Assembly (NCBI GenBank): GCA_003259005.1
Contig: QLII01000001.1
Span: 5,162,501 to 5,226,500 of the forward strand
Length of the DNA stretch: 64,000 nucleotides
Source of the DNA: Spirosoma telluris
GTDB lineage: Bacteria > Bacteroidota > Bacteroidia > Cytophagales > Spirosomataceae
Direction: 5' to 3'
Shown here: positions 9,597 to 18,421 of the stretch, in pieces
How the letters are laid out: the number at the start of each line of letters is the position of its first letter
Numbering within the stretch: the first letter of the stretch is position 1
Notes under the pieces: generated by a model
The model's input: the letters and a program-made list of their open reading frames with translations, nothing else
What the model was told of the DNA's origin: nothing
Databases searched by the model: none
Position numbers and translations under genes: made by a program

Positions 9597-10292
9597 TTAC
9601 GACTCACCGACGGTTGCTTCCAGTACGGATTTGTACTTTTTAGCACTACCAGCTTCAGCGGACTCGCCGTATTTCTCAATAATTTCGTTATAGGTTTCTA
9701 TCGCTTTATCATTTTGCTTGGCCTGCTCGTAGGCAATAGCCAGCTTCATGAGGTAGCCAGGCGTAAAGAATTTATTCGCCTTATAGTCAGCAGCCTTTCT
9801 ATAATAGTCGGCAGCTTCATCGAAGCTTTTCTTCTCCATGTAGGCATCACCCGTGAGGGCATAAGCCCGTGCCTGTACTAATAGATCCGATGAACTAAAG
9901 CTTTTTAAGTGCTCAATAGCATCATCGTATTTACCTTCTTTCAGCAACGCAACACCCGAATAAAATTCGGCTAGATTACCACCTTTTGTCGAGCCGTAAT
10001 TATCAGCAACTGCCAATAACCCTGGGGTTTTGCCATCCCCATTTAATGCTTTTTTCAACGAATCGGCCTCGAGTTGATAAACGGAGGGGAACATTTCGAT
10101 TTGTGCCGTTTCGTCCTGGCTACTGATATAATAACGATAGCCAAAGAAACCAGCAATCAGCAATACAATGCCGCCGAGAATACCGAATACAATATTCTTG
10201 TTTTGCTGGAAGTAATCGCCAACATCCTCTAACTTTCCTTCTAATGCGTCCGGGTCTTCCAGAAACTCCAGTCCGCTATTCTTTTTGCTCAT
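9597..10292 (-). CDS. Membrane-anchored tetratricopeptide repeat protein
   Basis: 231 aa. A charged cytosolic N-terminus of about 31 residues leads into one transmembrane helix (NIVFGILGGIVLLIAGFFGY). A periplasmic part follows with about three TPR units, for example EGKYDDAIEHLKSF, KSFDEAADYYRKAADY and QNDKAIETYNEIIEKYG. This single-helix-plus-TPR layout resembles YfgM-type proteins, which associate with the Sec translocon and periplasmic chaperones. That role is only an analogy. The frame is intact and the gene ends at a clear terminator. Confidence 0.82.
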   Translation of the reverse strand: MSKKNSGLEFLEDPDALEGKLEDVGDYFQQNKNIVFGILGGIVLLIAGFFGYRYYISSQDETAQIEMFPSVYQLEADSLKKALNGDGKTPGLLAVADNYGSTKGGNLAEFYSGVALLKEGKYDDAIEHLKSFSSSDLLVQARAYALTGDAYMEKKSFDEAADYYRKAADYKANKFFTPGYLMKLAIAYEQAKQNDKAIETYNEIIEKYGESAEAGSAKKYKSVLEATVGES

Positions 10293-10377
10293 GCTTTTGC
10301 AATTTGGACTGCAAAATTAGGAATATTTACAATTGCGGAAAAGCGTAAGTCTCAAAAGTTTACGAATTATGAGCTTC

Positions 10378-10602
10378 TTATTGCGATATATCCCGTACAG
10401 CCATAATTTCTGAGTCCCGAACCTCCCGAATCTGATGAGCTAACAGCGTTTCAATAGCTACAGCCTCTCCCGTTAAGGTCACAAACTCGACTTCAAACGC
10501 CTTTCCTCCATTATACACAGTTAAAATCGTGCCAACATCACCCGCCTTCAATTGACTACCTGCTAAATCTTCCTGCAATACCACTAAATCAAACTCATTC
10601 AT
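10378..10602 (-). CDS. DUF4926 domain-containing small protein
   Basis: 74 aa. The sequence FDLVVLQEDL ... LKAGDVGTILTVY ... FEVEFVTLTGE ... AHQIREV matches the small beta-barrel DUF4926 family seen in Cyanobacteria and Bacteroidota, often near toxin-antitoxin-like or nuclease genes. Its biochemical role is unknown. It stands alone on the minus strand, upstream of the divergent thiamin-riboswitch region. Confidence 0.75.
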   Translation of the reverse strand: MNEFDLVVLQEDLAGSQLKAGDVGTILTVYNGGKAFEVEFVTLTGEAVAIETLLAHQIREVRDSEIMAVRDISQ

Positions 10603-10664
10603 ATATTTTCATAACTACTGAATAAACACTGTCTTTTAAGTAGAGAAACGCCATATCCTACCCC

Positions 10665-10691
10665 TTGTTTCGTAAAATTAAATTAACTTTG
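10665..10691 (+). promoter_or_regulatory. Bacteroidota-type promoter for the riboswitch-TonB transcript
   Basis: A TTG at 10665-10667 and a perfect -7 box TAACTTTG at 10684-10691 are 16 bases apart, close to the usual Bacteroidota spacing. They sit immediately upstream of the TPP riboswitch, where a start site is expected. Confidence 0.65.
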
Positions 10692-10707
10692 CCCTGCTAA
10701 TCTTATT

Positions 10708-10780
10708 AAGGGGTGCCCCAATACAACGGGCTGAGATTATACCCATTGAACCTGCGCGGGTAATGCTGCGAAGGGAAATG
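10708..10780 (+). promoter_or_regulatory. TPP riboswitch (THI element)
   Basis: The conserved TPP aptamer elements appear in order: GGGGTGCC at about 10710, the pyrimidine-sensing core CTGAGAT at 10731-10737, TGAACCTG at 10747-10754 and GGGTAATGCTGCG followed by AGGGAA at about 10758-10777. It lies 90 bases before the TonB receptor start. Binding of thiamin pyrophosphate should lower expression of the downstream gene. A small hairpin at 10784-10802 may belong to the expression platform, but no clear terminator is seen, so control at translation is plausible. Confidence 0.93.
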
Positions 10781-10871
10781 AATTCACAGAGATTATCTGT
10801 GAGTATTTATAAACAATCATCTCTAACCAAAGGTAGGTTTGGCCCCTTGCCTATCGTCACGCTTTTTCGTC

Positions 10872-13250
10872 ATGAAAAAACCGACGACCTACTTTATGCT
10901 GATGGCGCTGTTATGCCTATCAGTTCTGCCTTCATGGGCACAATTATCTATTACCGGCACTGTTTCAGAGGCCGATGGGGGTACGCTGCCCGGAGCCGCG
11001 ATTACGCTTGAAGGTACCTACAAAGGCACATTCACAAATGCCATAGGGGCGTTTCAACTCACAGACCTAAAACCGGGGACTTTATCCCTAAGAATATCGC
11101 TCCTTGGTTACGAGCCTCAAATTCAATCAGTCAATCTAACTGAAAATACGGTTCTTTCAGTTAAGTTGATCAAAACAGCGGTAGCGGTCGATGAGGTTGT
11201 TGTGAGTGCGACACGCGCCAATCAAAAATCGGCCATCGCTTATACTGATGTTACCCGCCGGGATTTAGATAAGCTGAATCTGGGGCAGGATGTGCCGCAA
11301 CTACTGAATTTTACACCTTCCATTGTAACAACTTCCGATGCGGGGGCAGGTGTTGGCTATACAGGTATTCGTATTCGGGGGTCCGATGCGACGCGCGTAA
11401 ATGTGACGCTCAATGGCATTCCTTATAATGATGCTGAATCACAGGGGACGTATTTCGTAGATATGCCTGATTTTGCTTCCTCCGTGAGCAGTATTCAAAT
11501 TCAGCGGGGTATTGGCACATCAACCAATGGTGCCGGAGCCTTCGGTGCATCCATTAATATCCAGACTAATAAACTCGAAGCCAAACCCTATGCCGAAGTG
11601 AATCTTTCGGGCGGTTCATTTGGCACAAGGAAAGCGAATGTACTAGCGGGTACTGGACTGATTAACAATCATTTTACCGTGGATGCCCGATTGTCAACCA
11701 TTCACTCTGATGGATTCATTGATCGGGCTTTTTCAAACCTGAAATCGTTTTATCTGTCGGGAGGCTATTATACCGATAAGAGTTTTATCAGGCTGAATGT
11801 CTTTTCAGGTCAGGAACAAACCTATCAGGCCTGGAATGGCGTCCCGGAAGATATTCTGAAGACAAATCGAACCTATAATTCATTTACGTATGATAACCAG
11901 ACGGACAATTACCAACAGGATAATTACCAGCTAATTAGCTCATTCGGATTAAGCAAGAACTGGCGGTTAAATGCGTCGTTGTTCTATACGAAGGGAAAAG
12001 GCTACTATGAAGAGCTGAAGCCCAATGATGCCTTCAGTAAGTATAATTTACCGGATGTAGTCATCGGCGATTCGCTTATTAAGAAGACAGATATTATCCG
12101 GCGGAAGTGGCTGGACAATGATTTTTTCGGCTCTGTTTTCTCGCTCGACTATAACAGTTTTGGCAAGTTAACAGCCAATATCGGTGGTGGTTGGAACCAG
12201 TATCAGGGCACTCACTTTGGCGAAATTATTTGGGCGCGTGTTGCCGGGAACACCAACATCCGGGATCATTACTATGACGACAACGCTATAAAAACAGATT
12301 TCAACCTGTATGCAAAGGCATTTTATCAATTCAGTAATCGGCTCAACGGCTTCCTCGATTTACAGGTTCGAACGGTTGGTTACTCATTTTTAGGCTTTAA
12401 CAGTAAACTCCAGAATGTTCAACAGAATGTTAACCTGACGTTTTTCAATCCAAAAGCGGGCCTGACCTATACGATCAGCGATCATAGTACGGCTTATGCA
12501 TCGGTAGGCGTTGGCAATCGGGAACCTAACCGCGACGACTATACACAATCAACGCCCGAAAGCCGCCCGAAAGCTGAACAGTTGATTGATTATGAGGCTG
12601 GCTATAAAATCCAGTCAGAGAAATTGGCATTTACGGTCAATGGCTATTACATGAGTTACCAGAATCAGTTGGTACTATCGGGCCAGATAAATGATGTGGG
12701 AGCCTATAACCGCGTGAATATCCCCAACAGCTTTCGGGCTGGACTTGAATTTGAAGTGGGTGCCCGATTGGCCAAACAACTCCGCTGGAATGTAAACGCA
12801 ACGTTTAGCCGGAATAAGGTCAAGAATTTTACGGAATATCTGGATAATTTCGATACCGGGAATCAGGACAGTCGCCAATATAGTCAGACGGATATTTCGT
12901 TTTCGCCCAATGTCATTTCTGGATCGCAGTTGTTGTTCACGCCTGCTAAAGGGCTGGAATTGGGATTACTGTCGAAGTATGTTGGCAAACAATATTTGGA
13001 TAATACGTCAAACGAAAGCCGGAAGCTGAATTCCTATTTCACGAATGATATCCGGCTCATTTATAGTATCAAACCGAAGTTCGCGCAGGAAATAGCGTTT
13101 ACGTTGCTCTTCAACAACGTGCTGAATGAACTTTATGAATCAAACGGCTACACCTACGCTTACATCTCGGAAGGGAAAGTCGCTGCGGATAATGCATATT
13201 ACCCACAGGCCGGACGTAATTTTCTGGCTGGGATGAAGATTAGATTTTAG
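10872..13250 (+). CDS. TonB-dependent outer-membrane receptor, riboswitch-controlled (probable thiamin uptake)
   Basis: 792 aa from the ATG at 10872, which gives a signal peptide MKKPTTYFMLMALLCLSVLP then SWAQ; an in-frame start 33 bases upstream would precede a poor leader. A carboxypeptidase-like domain (residues about 25-105) is followed by a TonB plug (IRIRGSDATRVNVTLNGIPY) and a 22-strand barrel ending in GRNFLAGMKIRF. It lies directly under a TPP riboswitch. Receptors in that position are known in Bacteroidota as predicted thiamin importers. Substrate specificity is inferred from the riboswitch, and no other thiamin gene is in the window. The frame is intact. Confidence 0.88.
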   Translation: MKKPTTYFMLMALLCLSVLPSWAQLSITGTVSEADGGTLPGAAITLEGTYKGTFTNAIGAFQLTDLKPGTLSLRISLLGYEPQIQSVNLTENTVLSVKLIKTAVAVDEVVVSATRANQKSAIAYTDVTRRDLDKLNLGQDVPQLLNFTPSIVTTSDAGAGVGYTGIRIRGSDATRVNVTLNGIPYNDAESQGTYFVDMPDFASSVSSIQIQRGIGTSTNGAGAFGASINIQTNKLEAKPYAEVNLSGGSFGTRKANVLAGTGLINNHFTVDARLSTIHSDGFIDRAFSNLKSFYLSGGYYTDKSFIRLNVFSGQEQTYQAWNGVPEDILKTNRTYNSFTYDNQTDNYQQDNYQLISSFGLSKNWRLNASLFYTKGKGYYEELKPNDAFSKYNLPDVVIGDSLIKKTDIIRRKWLDNDFFGSVFSLDYNSFGKLTANIGGGWNQYQGTHFGEIIWARVAGNTNIRDHYYDDNAIKTDFNLYAKAFYQFSNRLNGFLDLQVRTVGYSFLGFNSKLQNVQQNVNLTFFNPKAGLTYTISDHSTAYASVGVGNREPNRDDYTQSTPESRPKAEQLIDYEAGYKIQSEKLAFTVNGYYMSYQNQLVLSGQINDVGAYNRVNIPNSFRAGLEFEVGARLAKQLRWNVNATFSRNKVKNFTEYLDNFDTGNQDSRQYSQTDISFSPNVISGSQLLFTPAKGLELGLLSKYVGKQYLDNTSNESRKLNSYFTNDIRLIYSIKPKFAQEIAFTLLFNNVLNELYESNGYTYAYISEGKVAADNAYYPQAGRNFLAGMKIRF

Positions 13251-13311
13251 TAGATTGTCTCTAGTCGATGAAGAACTTTTAAAGTTCTTCATCGACTAGA
13301 GACAATCTACT
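13249..13311. terminator. Long bidirectional hairpin terminator
   Basis: A near-perfect palindrome with 31-bp arms and a one-base centre lies between the convergent TonB gene and the module at 13318. Its left end overlaps the TonB stop codon. Confidence 0.8.
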
Positions 13312-13317
13312 TTTAAT

Positions 13318-14433
13318 TCATAATTTACTTATGTCGACAAGCGTAGCTTTTCTGGATGTTTTCGCAATAGTTAAAGTTACTGTATCCTCCCAGTAAACTC
13401 GAACTATATCAGTCAATCCGTTAGGAACTGTGATATTGTATATTTTACCATCCTCATTGACCAACCGAATCTTACTGCTATCTGCGTCTGCCATTCTTAA
13501 CGTTCCTGAAATAGTAACTAGTTGTCGCTTAGATTTCCCTTTTGTTTGATTTTCAGAGTTATATCTAAGCTTAGGGCGTCTTATTGCCACTATATGCTCT
13601 TTATTATCTCTGGATACAGAAATTCCCACTTGTTTAATATTATCCCCATCAGGGGCTATTGCTTTAGCCAAACTGATAAAGTTCTCATAATAATCATTGT
13701 TGCCAATTATTAGCTTTAATTCCTCTTCACGAGATGAATTAGCCAAATCGATACCTAACACTACCTCATCCAAAATTTCAACGTATACTGGTCTTTCGTC
13801 AAATACAGGCAATTGATTTGTAGGCTTACCAAATTTTATCCTAACGGCAAAGCTCGCTGCTATTGGTGTAGCTATAAAAGGTTCAAATTGGCTTTTGATA
13901 TTCTGTGGCGTAGATCCAGAGGTTCTAAATGGCTTACCTGCTTTCCGTTCAGCGGTTCTATATGTTAATTGCTCAATTAATTGTAAGCGGTTCAAAAATT
14001 CATTAGATCTGATAATACCATGACCCACTTCATTGCCAGATAAAGACAACGCAATGTCCGTTTCGTCAAGTTTTAAGCCTTTAATATTTATATGTCTTTC
14101 AAAATTCAATTCATCATAGAGAATACGGAGCTCATCAGCAATATCAGCTGGAGGGTTACCGGCTAACCCATAACTCACCATCCGTTCAGCTTCTCGATAA
14201 TTATTAGAATTCTTGGCTAGAGCAGCAGCGCTTCTGAAGAGTATAGACCTAGTTGGCTCTTTATCATCATATTGCAGCAAACTCAAAGCAGCTATTTTTT
14301 CTAACTCAAAAGCACGGTGATATAGAGCAACAGCTTCTTCATCATTGCCATTTTGTTTGGCAACAAAGGCTTGCTGTGCGATTTGCATGGCCTCTCTATG
14401 CACTTGTTTAGTATTTATTGAGTCCACAATCAT
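13318..14433 (-). CDS. Unrecognised protein with TPR-like N-terminus (second gene of a two-gene module)
   Basis: 371 aa. The first ~110 residues are helical with TPR-like spacing (AQQAFVAKQNGNDEEAVALYHRAFEL and a later NNYREAERMVSYGL). The middle (about 110-290) is a mixed alpha/beta region. The last ~75 residues look like a beta-barrel (LVTISGTLRMADADSSKIRLV ... YWEDTVTLTI). There is no signal peptide or membrane helix, so it is probably cytosolic. The ATG overlaps the stop of the upstream gene by 4 bases. Base composition looks more A/T-rich than neighbouring genes. I do not recognise the family. A defence or accessory role is only a guess. Confidence 0.6.
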   Translation of the reverse strand: MIVDSINTKQVHREAMQIAQQAFVAKQNGNDEEAVALYHRAFELEKIAALSLLQYDDKEPTRSILFRSAAALAKNSNNYREAERMVSYGLAGNPPADIADELRILYDELNFERHINIKGLKLDETDIALSLSGNEVGHGIIRSNEFLNRLQLIEQLTYRTAERKAGKPFRTSGSTPQNIKSQFEPFIATPIAASFAVRIKFGKPTNQLPVFDERPVYVEILDEVVLGIDLANSSREEELKLIIGNNDYYENFISLAKAIAPDGDNIKQVGISVSRDNKEHIVAIRRPKLRYNSENQTKGKSKRQLVTISGTLRMADADSSKIRLVNEDGKIYNITVPNGLTDIVRVYWEDTVTLTIAKTSRKATLVDISKL

Positions 14434-14972
14434 TTCTTTATAAACGCGCTTTCAGGCTTATTAAATTCAATTACTGCAATATATGCTGGCAATGAAGTGT
14501 CATCGGATTTACTTGCCTGATCTAATTTGACCTTAACCCTCCTATCTAAGCTATTTGTTTGGGTGGCTTTCCTTATTCCTGAAACTTCCAAACGAGCTCC
14601 AAAGAAATTCAACTCGTCATCGTCGTTGCTAAGCCAAAAATCAATGCCAGTTCCAGTATTAGAAGTTTCAAACGAGGTAAATCCGGTCAGTTTTAAGGTT
14701 AGCAGAATAGCAACTGCCATTGAGCCAAAGTCAGTAGTACGGTTTTCATCTTTATGAGACTTTAACTCATCCGCTCTTAAATCGTTAGCCCATTGCATTG
14801 AAAAAAAATCATTGTGATCTTTTTCCAACTCCGTTATTACTTTTAATTGGATACCTGCCTTATGTCCTTGTGAGGAGAAACAAACTACAGCACATTCACC
14901 CATATATGAGCCTAATGCTGGTGTAATCCCATTCACGCCCTCCTTTAGAACATCTATTTCTATATTTTCCAT
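14430..14972 (-). CDS. Unrecognised protein (first gene of a two-gene module)
   Basis: 180 aa, no signal peptide or membrane segment. It has a beta-rich start (IEIDVLKEGVNGITPALG, then CAVVCFSSQGHKAGIQLKV) and a central helix (MAVAILLTLKLTG). A second strand region follows (GIDFWLSNDDDELNFFGARLEVSG). Its end overlaps the start of the next gene, so the two are translated together. The A/T-rich composition and the position between a terminator and the metB-like gene suggest an accessory insertion. No family is recognised by eye. Confidence 0.55.
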   Translation of the reverse strand: MENIEIDVLKEGVNGITPALGSYMGECAVVCFSSQGHKAGIQLKVITELEKDHNDFFSMQWANDLRADELKSHKDENRTTDFGSMAVAILLTLKLTGFTSFETSNTGTGIDFWLSNDDDELNFFGARLEVSGIRKATQTNSLDRRVKVKLDQASKSDDTSLPAYIAVIEFNKPESAFIKK

Positions 14973-15030
14973 TGCACTAAATAGTGGATTAGTGCAAGCA
15001 CAGCAAAAATTTGTATTTAAGCAAGAAGTG

Positions 15031-16170
15031 TTACCCTATTGCCCTTTCCAAATCCTGAATCAGGTCCTCAATATCTTCAATGCCGACGCTGAGCCGAATA
15101 AGCGTGTCTTTCAGGCCATTTTTAATGCGTTCTTCTTTCGGAATACTGGCGTGGGTCATACTGGCTGGGTGAGTACAAAGCGACTCTACACCACCCAACG
15201 ATTCTCCTAGCGAGAACACCTCGAAACTCTCCATTACCCGCACGGCTTCAGGCATCGAATCGCCCTTGAGTTCAAAGGAGAGCATGCCACCAAAGCCCCG
15301 CATCTGTTTCTTTGCCAGTTCATGACCGATATGCGATTCCAGTCCAGGGTAATAAACCTGGCTAACTTTAGGATGCTGTTGTAGATACTGCGCCACTTTC
15401 ATGGCATTTTCGCAGTGACGCTGCATCCGAATATGTAGCGTTTTGATACCCCGAAGCACCAGAAAACAATCTTGTGGACCCGGTACAGCCCCACAGGCAT
15501 TCTGAATAAAGGCCAGTTTCTGGGCCGTTTCGTCGTCATTCAGGACAATAGCGCCCATAACCGTATCCGAGTGACCACCCAGGTATTTTGTAACCGAATG
15601 CATCACAATATCGGCGCCCAAATCAAGCGGGTTTTGCAGATAAGGTGACGCAAACGTATTATCGACCACCAACTTGATTTTGTGCGGTTTGGTGATGGCC
15701 GCAATAGCCGCAATGTCCACCAACCGAAGTAAAGGGTTTGTTGGTGTTTCAATCCAGACCATCTTCGTAGCGGGCGTAATAAGCCCATCCAGATTGGCAG
15801 GATTCGATAAATCAACAAACTTGAATTTTAGACCGAACTCCTGAAACACCCGAACCATGATGCGGTAGGTACCGCCGTACAGATCATTACTGGCAATGAT
15901 TTCATCACCCGGCCTGAACAGTTTCAAAATGGCATCTGTCGCACCGAGACCTGATGAGTAACATATACCGTGTTTGCCGTTTTCGAGTGCTGCAAGGTTA
16001 TTTTGCAGCACCGTACGGGTAGGGTTCTGCGTCCGGGCGTATTCGTACCCTTTGTGCTTACCCGGCGACTCCTGTACGTAGGTCGACGTTTGATAAATAG
16101 GTGTCATAATGGCACCCGTTGTGGGGTCCGGCTCAATACCGGCATGGATGGCTTTGGTTCCGAATTTCAT
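15031..16170 (-). CDS. Cystathionine gamma-synthase / lyase family PLP enzyme
   Basis: 379 aa from the ATG at 16170 (MKFGTKAIHAGIEPDPTTGA); a TTG two codons upstream is less likely. Cys/Met-metabolism PLP enzyme signatures are seen: YEYARTQNPTR, YGGTYR, ETPTNP, VDNTFASPYLQNPL and SVTKYLGGHSD, where the Lys binds PLP. The ending LIRLSVGIEDIEDL is typical. It either joins an activated homoserine with cysteine (synthase) or cleaves cystathionine (lyase). The family cannot be split by eye, and the synthase name is common for Cytophagales homologues. No neighbouring methionine genes settle it. Confidence 0.88.
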   Translation of the reverse strand: MKFGTKAIHAGIEPDPTTGAIMTPIYQTSTYVQESPGKHKGYEYARTQNPTRTVLQNNLAALENGKHGICYSSGLGATDAILKLFRPGDEIIASNDLYGGTYRIMVRVFQEFGLKFKFVDLSNPANLDGLITPATKMVWIETPTNPLLRLVDIAAIAAITKPHKIKLVVDNTFASPYLQNPLDLGADIVMHSVTKYLGGHSDTVMGAIVLNDDETAQKLAFIQNACGAVPGPQDCFLVLRGIKTLHIRMQRHCENAMKVAQYLQQHPKVSQVYYPGLESHIGHELAKKQMRGFGGMLSFELKGDSMPEAVRVMESFEVFSLGESLGGVESLCTHPASMTHASIPKEERIKNGLKDTLIRLSVGIEDIEDLIQDLERAIG

Positions 16171-16256
16171 GATCAAATGTAACGAAGAATCTACTATAGA
16201 GCCGAGCTTGTCGACTGGGTTTAAACCACAACCACCATTTACCCGTTTGATAGAGT

Positions 16257-16928
16257 GTGAAGTTAGCTATTCCTAAATCAGTTACTGGTCCGGCCCTTGC
16301 AGGTCTCGCGTTATCGGTAACCCCAATCGTATTTACCTCGCTATTGACCTACTTTGCTGTAGTTCATGAGGCTGCTATTGCAGAGCTTACAGCCTGGCAA
16401 TGGGCAGGAATTACTATTACCTGCGCCATGACTTCGGCAGGGCTTACCCCGCCAACAATGCTTGCCCTGATCTTTGGCTATTTTCTGGGCTGGCAGGCCG
16501 TTTTGCCCCTTTTCGTTATCAACTTCGGTGGAATTCTGTTCATCAACCTACTCGTTCGCTGGCTCGACCACGACCGATTTCTGGCATTTATTCAGCGAAA
16601 CCCAAAAGCACAATCGGTACTAGACCGTATTTTGAACAATGAGTTAGAGGTCATTTTTTTTGCGAAGCTCTCCCCCATTCTCCCGTTTGGGCTGACCAAT
16701 TTATTGTTTGCCCTATCGGGTGCGAAACTTAGAAATATTTTGCTAGGTGGTTTTCTGGGCATGACTCCCCGAACATTACTGGCCATCTGGTCGGGGCACG
16801 AAGCGCGTGAAATCAAAGCATTATTAGAAAATCCCAACCAAAGTTCCTGGACACAAATTGTAGTCGTTGGATTGATTATTATTTCCATTGCCGGTCTGTG
16901 GCAGGTAATTCAGCGATCGTTAAAGTAG
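16257..16928 (+). CDS. VTT-domain (TVP38/TMEM64, DedA-like) membrane protein
   Basis: 223 aa starting at GTG 16257; an in-frame stop directly upstream excludes a longer form. About five hydrophobic segments surround the VTT core, including PPTMLALIFGYFLGWQAV, FFAKLSPILPFGLTNLLFAL and LLGGFLGMTPRTLLA, with the conserved Arg after the re-entrant helix. Homologues are inner-membrane lipid scramblase-like proteins. The gene is divergent from the metB-like gene and ends at a word-repeat region. Specific function unknown. Confidence 0.8.
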   Translation: MKLAIPKSVTGPALAGLALSVTPIVFTSLLTYFAVVHEAAIAELTAWQWAGITITCAMTSAGLTPPTMLALIFGYFLGWQAVLPLFVINFGGILFINLLVRWLDHDRFLAFIQRNPKAQSVLDRILNNELEVIFFAKLSPILPFGLTNLLFALSGAKLRNILLGGFLGMTPRTLLAIWSGHEAREIKALLENPNQSSWTQIVVVGLIIISIAGLWQVIQRSLK

Positions 16929-17046
16929 ATTCTTATGGATTCTGTTGTTTCTTTTGATTCTCCTGATTCTTGTGGAGGCTAAACCAACCATCGCGCATCA
17001 GCACGATATAGTACCATAAGAATCAATAGAATCCACAGAATCTACA
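16926..17046. repeat. GATTCT/AGAATC word-repeat
   Basis: The left part carries four GATTCT words about 10 bases apart (GATTCTTATG, GATTCTGTTG and so on). The right part carries the complementary AGAATC words (AGAATCAATAG, AGAATCCACAG). The halves can pair in several registers around an ordinary-looking 60-base centre. It lies between the convergent VTT and hydrolase genes. Relatives are at 29990-30032 and 45098-45170. Confidence 0.75.
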
Positions 17047-17050
17047 AGAA

Positions 17051-17842
17051 CTAAATACTCATTAGCTCAATCAACCGATTGTGGCCTGTTTTCAACACGG
17101 TAAGTTCGTAATGCTTCAATCGTTTCGTTAGCGGAAGAATATAAATACCTGGCACAATTCGATCGAAGGCCCCCGTAAAGAATCGCACCTGCACTGGATT
17201 ATCATTCAGCAACTTACCTACAGTAACCAGATTTGGTGTAACCAACCGAAACTGTGTCCAGCTTTGATACACCAGGTTGCGCTGTTTAGGGGAGCCAAGC
17301 GAGATTTCAGCGAAGCGCATGGCCGTTTTATTTAGCAAGCCAAGCCTTGTGAGCGTATGACCAAACGCATTTAACATCGACAAATGCCTCAGCACGTACC
17401 GAAACAATCCACGCCCAATAACCGAGCCCGTGGCCAGACGATACCAGGGGCTACGCGTAATACCATCGGGTGCTAGCAGAATTAATTGATCCAGTCGATC
17501 CGCGAAAGCCTCTACGATTGCCAATGAAAACCGTCCGCCAAGACTAAAGCCTATCAACGAAAAGCGGTCGATGCGTTGCTCGTCTAAAAAAGCGGCTATA
17601 AATCGCTGCCAGTCCTGTTTTTTGAGTAACTGATGCCCCGAGTACCGGCTGTTACCGTGAAAAAACAAATCAATCGCGAAAATGGTAAATTGAGCGCCGA
17701 GCGATGTTTCCAGTGGGCTGAAGATTTCGCTACTTTGCCCAAAACCGTGAAAGGCTAACAGCATAGCCGGGCCATTCCCAATTTTTCGGTAAGCTAGTTC
17801 ATTACCTTCAACCTGAAATGTAGTTATATTGGCCTCGGTCAT
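17051..17842 (-). CDS. Alpha/beta hydrolase
   Basis: 263 aa. It has an HGFGQ oxyanion-hole motif near residue 32, nucleophile elbow GFSLGG near residue 98, acid in FFTGAFDRIVP near 227 and a His in LKTGHNRL near 253. This is the Ser-Asp-His order of the fold. There is no signal peptide, so it is probably cytosolic. The cap region (about 125-200) is helical and not diagnostic, so substrate is unknown. It is divergent from the MaoC gene with only 30 bases between starts. Confidence 0.85.
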   Translation of the reverse strand: MTEANITTFQVEGNELAYRKIGNGPAMLLAFHGFGQSSEIFSPLETSLGAQFTIFAIDLFFHGNSRYSGHQLLKKQDWQRFIAAFLDEQRIDRFSLIGFSLGGRFSLAIVEAFADRLDQLILLAPDGITRSPWYRLATGSVIGRGLFRYVLRHLSMLNAFGHTLTRLGLLNKTAMRFAEISLGSPKQRNLVYQSWTQFRLVTPNLVTVGKLLNDNPVQVRFFTGAFDRIVPGIYILPLTKRLKHYELTVLKTGHNRLIELMSI

Positions 17843-17872
17843 ATTAACAAAGTTGCAAAAACCCGAACACCT

Positions 17873-18328
17873 ATGCTAACCTTTACCAATCTGGCCGAAT
17901 TTTCAGACCATGCCGGGCAATCGCTCGGCGAAACGGCTTATATGACTATTACGCAAGACATGATCAATCTATTTGCGCAGGCCACCGGCGATCATCAGTG
18001 GATTCATACTGACCCTGATCAGGCGGCACAACTATCTCCTTATAAAACAACGATTGCACACGGATTTCTAACCCTCTCGCTAGCACCCAGACTGATGGCC
18101 GAACTTTACCGAATTGAATCCGTGAAAATGGGAATTAATTACGGCTCCAATAAAGTTCGCTTTACGAACGCTGTGCCGGTTGGGAGCCATTTGCGTTTAA
18201 AAGCACAACTACAAAGCGTGGAACCGCAAAACAAGGGTGTCCGGGTTATTACCGAGTGTATATTTGAGATCGAAGGCAATCCTAAACCAGCTTGCATAGC
18301 CGAATTGATTACGTTGTTATTCGAATAA
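17873..18328 (+). CDS. MaoC family dehydratase (hotdog fold)
   Basis: 151 aa. The conserved hydratase-2 motif is present: ATGDHQWIHTDPDQA, then TIAHGFLTLSL, carrying the catalytic Asp and His. The end RVITECIFEIEGNPKPACIAE is the usual last strand. These small proteins hydrate enoyl-CoA-type thioesters. An acyl-CoA dehydrogenase gene follows on the same strand, which fits a role in acyl-CoA metabolism, although a hairpin lies between them. Confidence 0.88.
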   Translation: MLTFTNLAEFSDHAGQSLGETAYMTITQDMINLFAQATGDHQWIHTDPDQAAQLSPYKTTIAHGFLTLSLAPRLMAELYRIESVKMGINYGSNKVRFTNAVPVGSHLRLKAQLQSVEPQNKGVRVITECIFEIEGNPKPACIAELITLLFE

Positions 18329-18357
18329 ATAGTATGCGTGCATACTATTTATTCGAA
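18320..18357. terminator. Hairpin after the MaoC gene
   Basis: A perfect 18-bp palindrome (TTCGAATAAATAGTATGC and its complement, 2-nt loop) overlaps the MaoC stop codon. It is A/T-rich and without a long T run, so it is a terminator or mRNA-processing hairpin. Confidence 0.65.
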
Positions 18358-18421
18358 CTAATTCTTACCTTTCGCCATTCACAACAAGTAGCAATCATCA
18401 ACTAAACGCAACCCAATTCAG

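Noticed and set aside
10784..10802. Riboswitch terminator hairpin
   Set aside because: The stem is only about 6 bp and lacks a T run; it is mentioned as a possible expression platform but not listed as a terminator.
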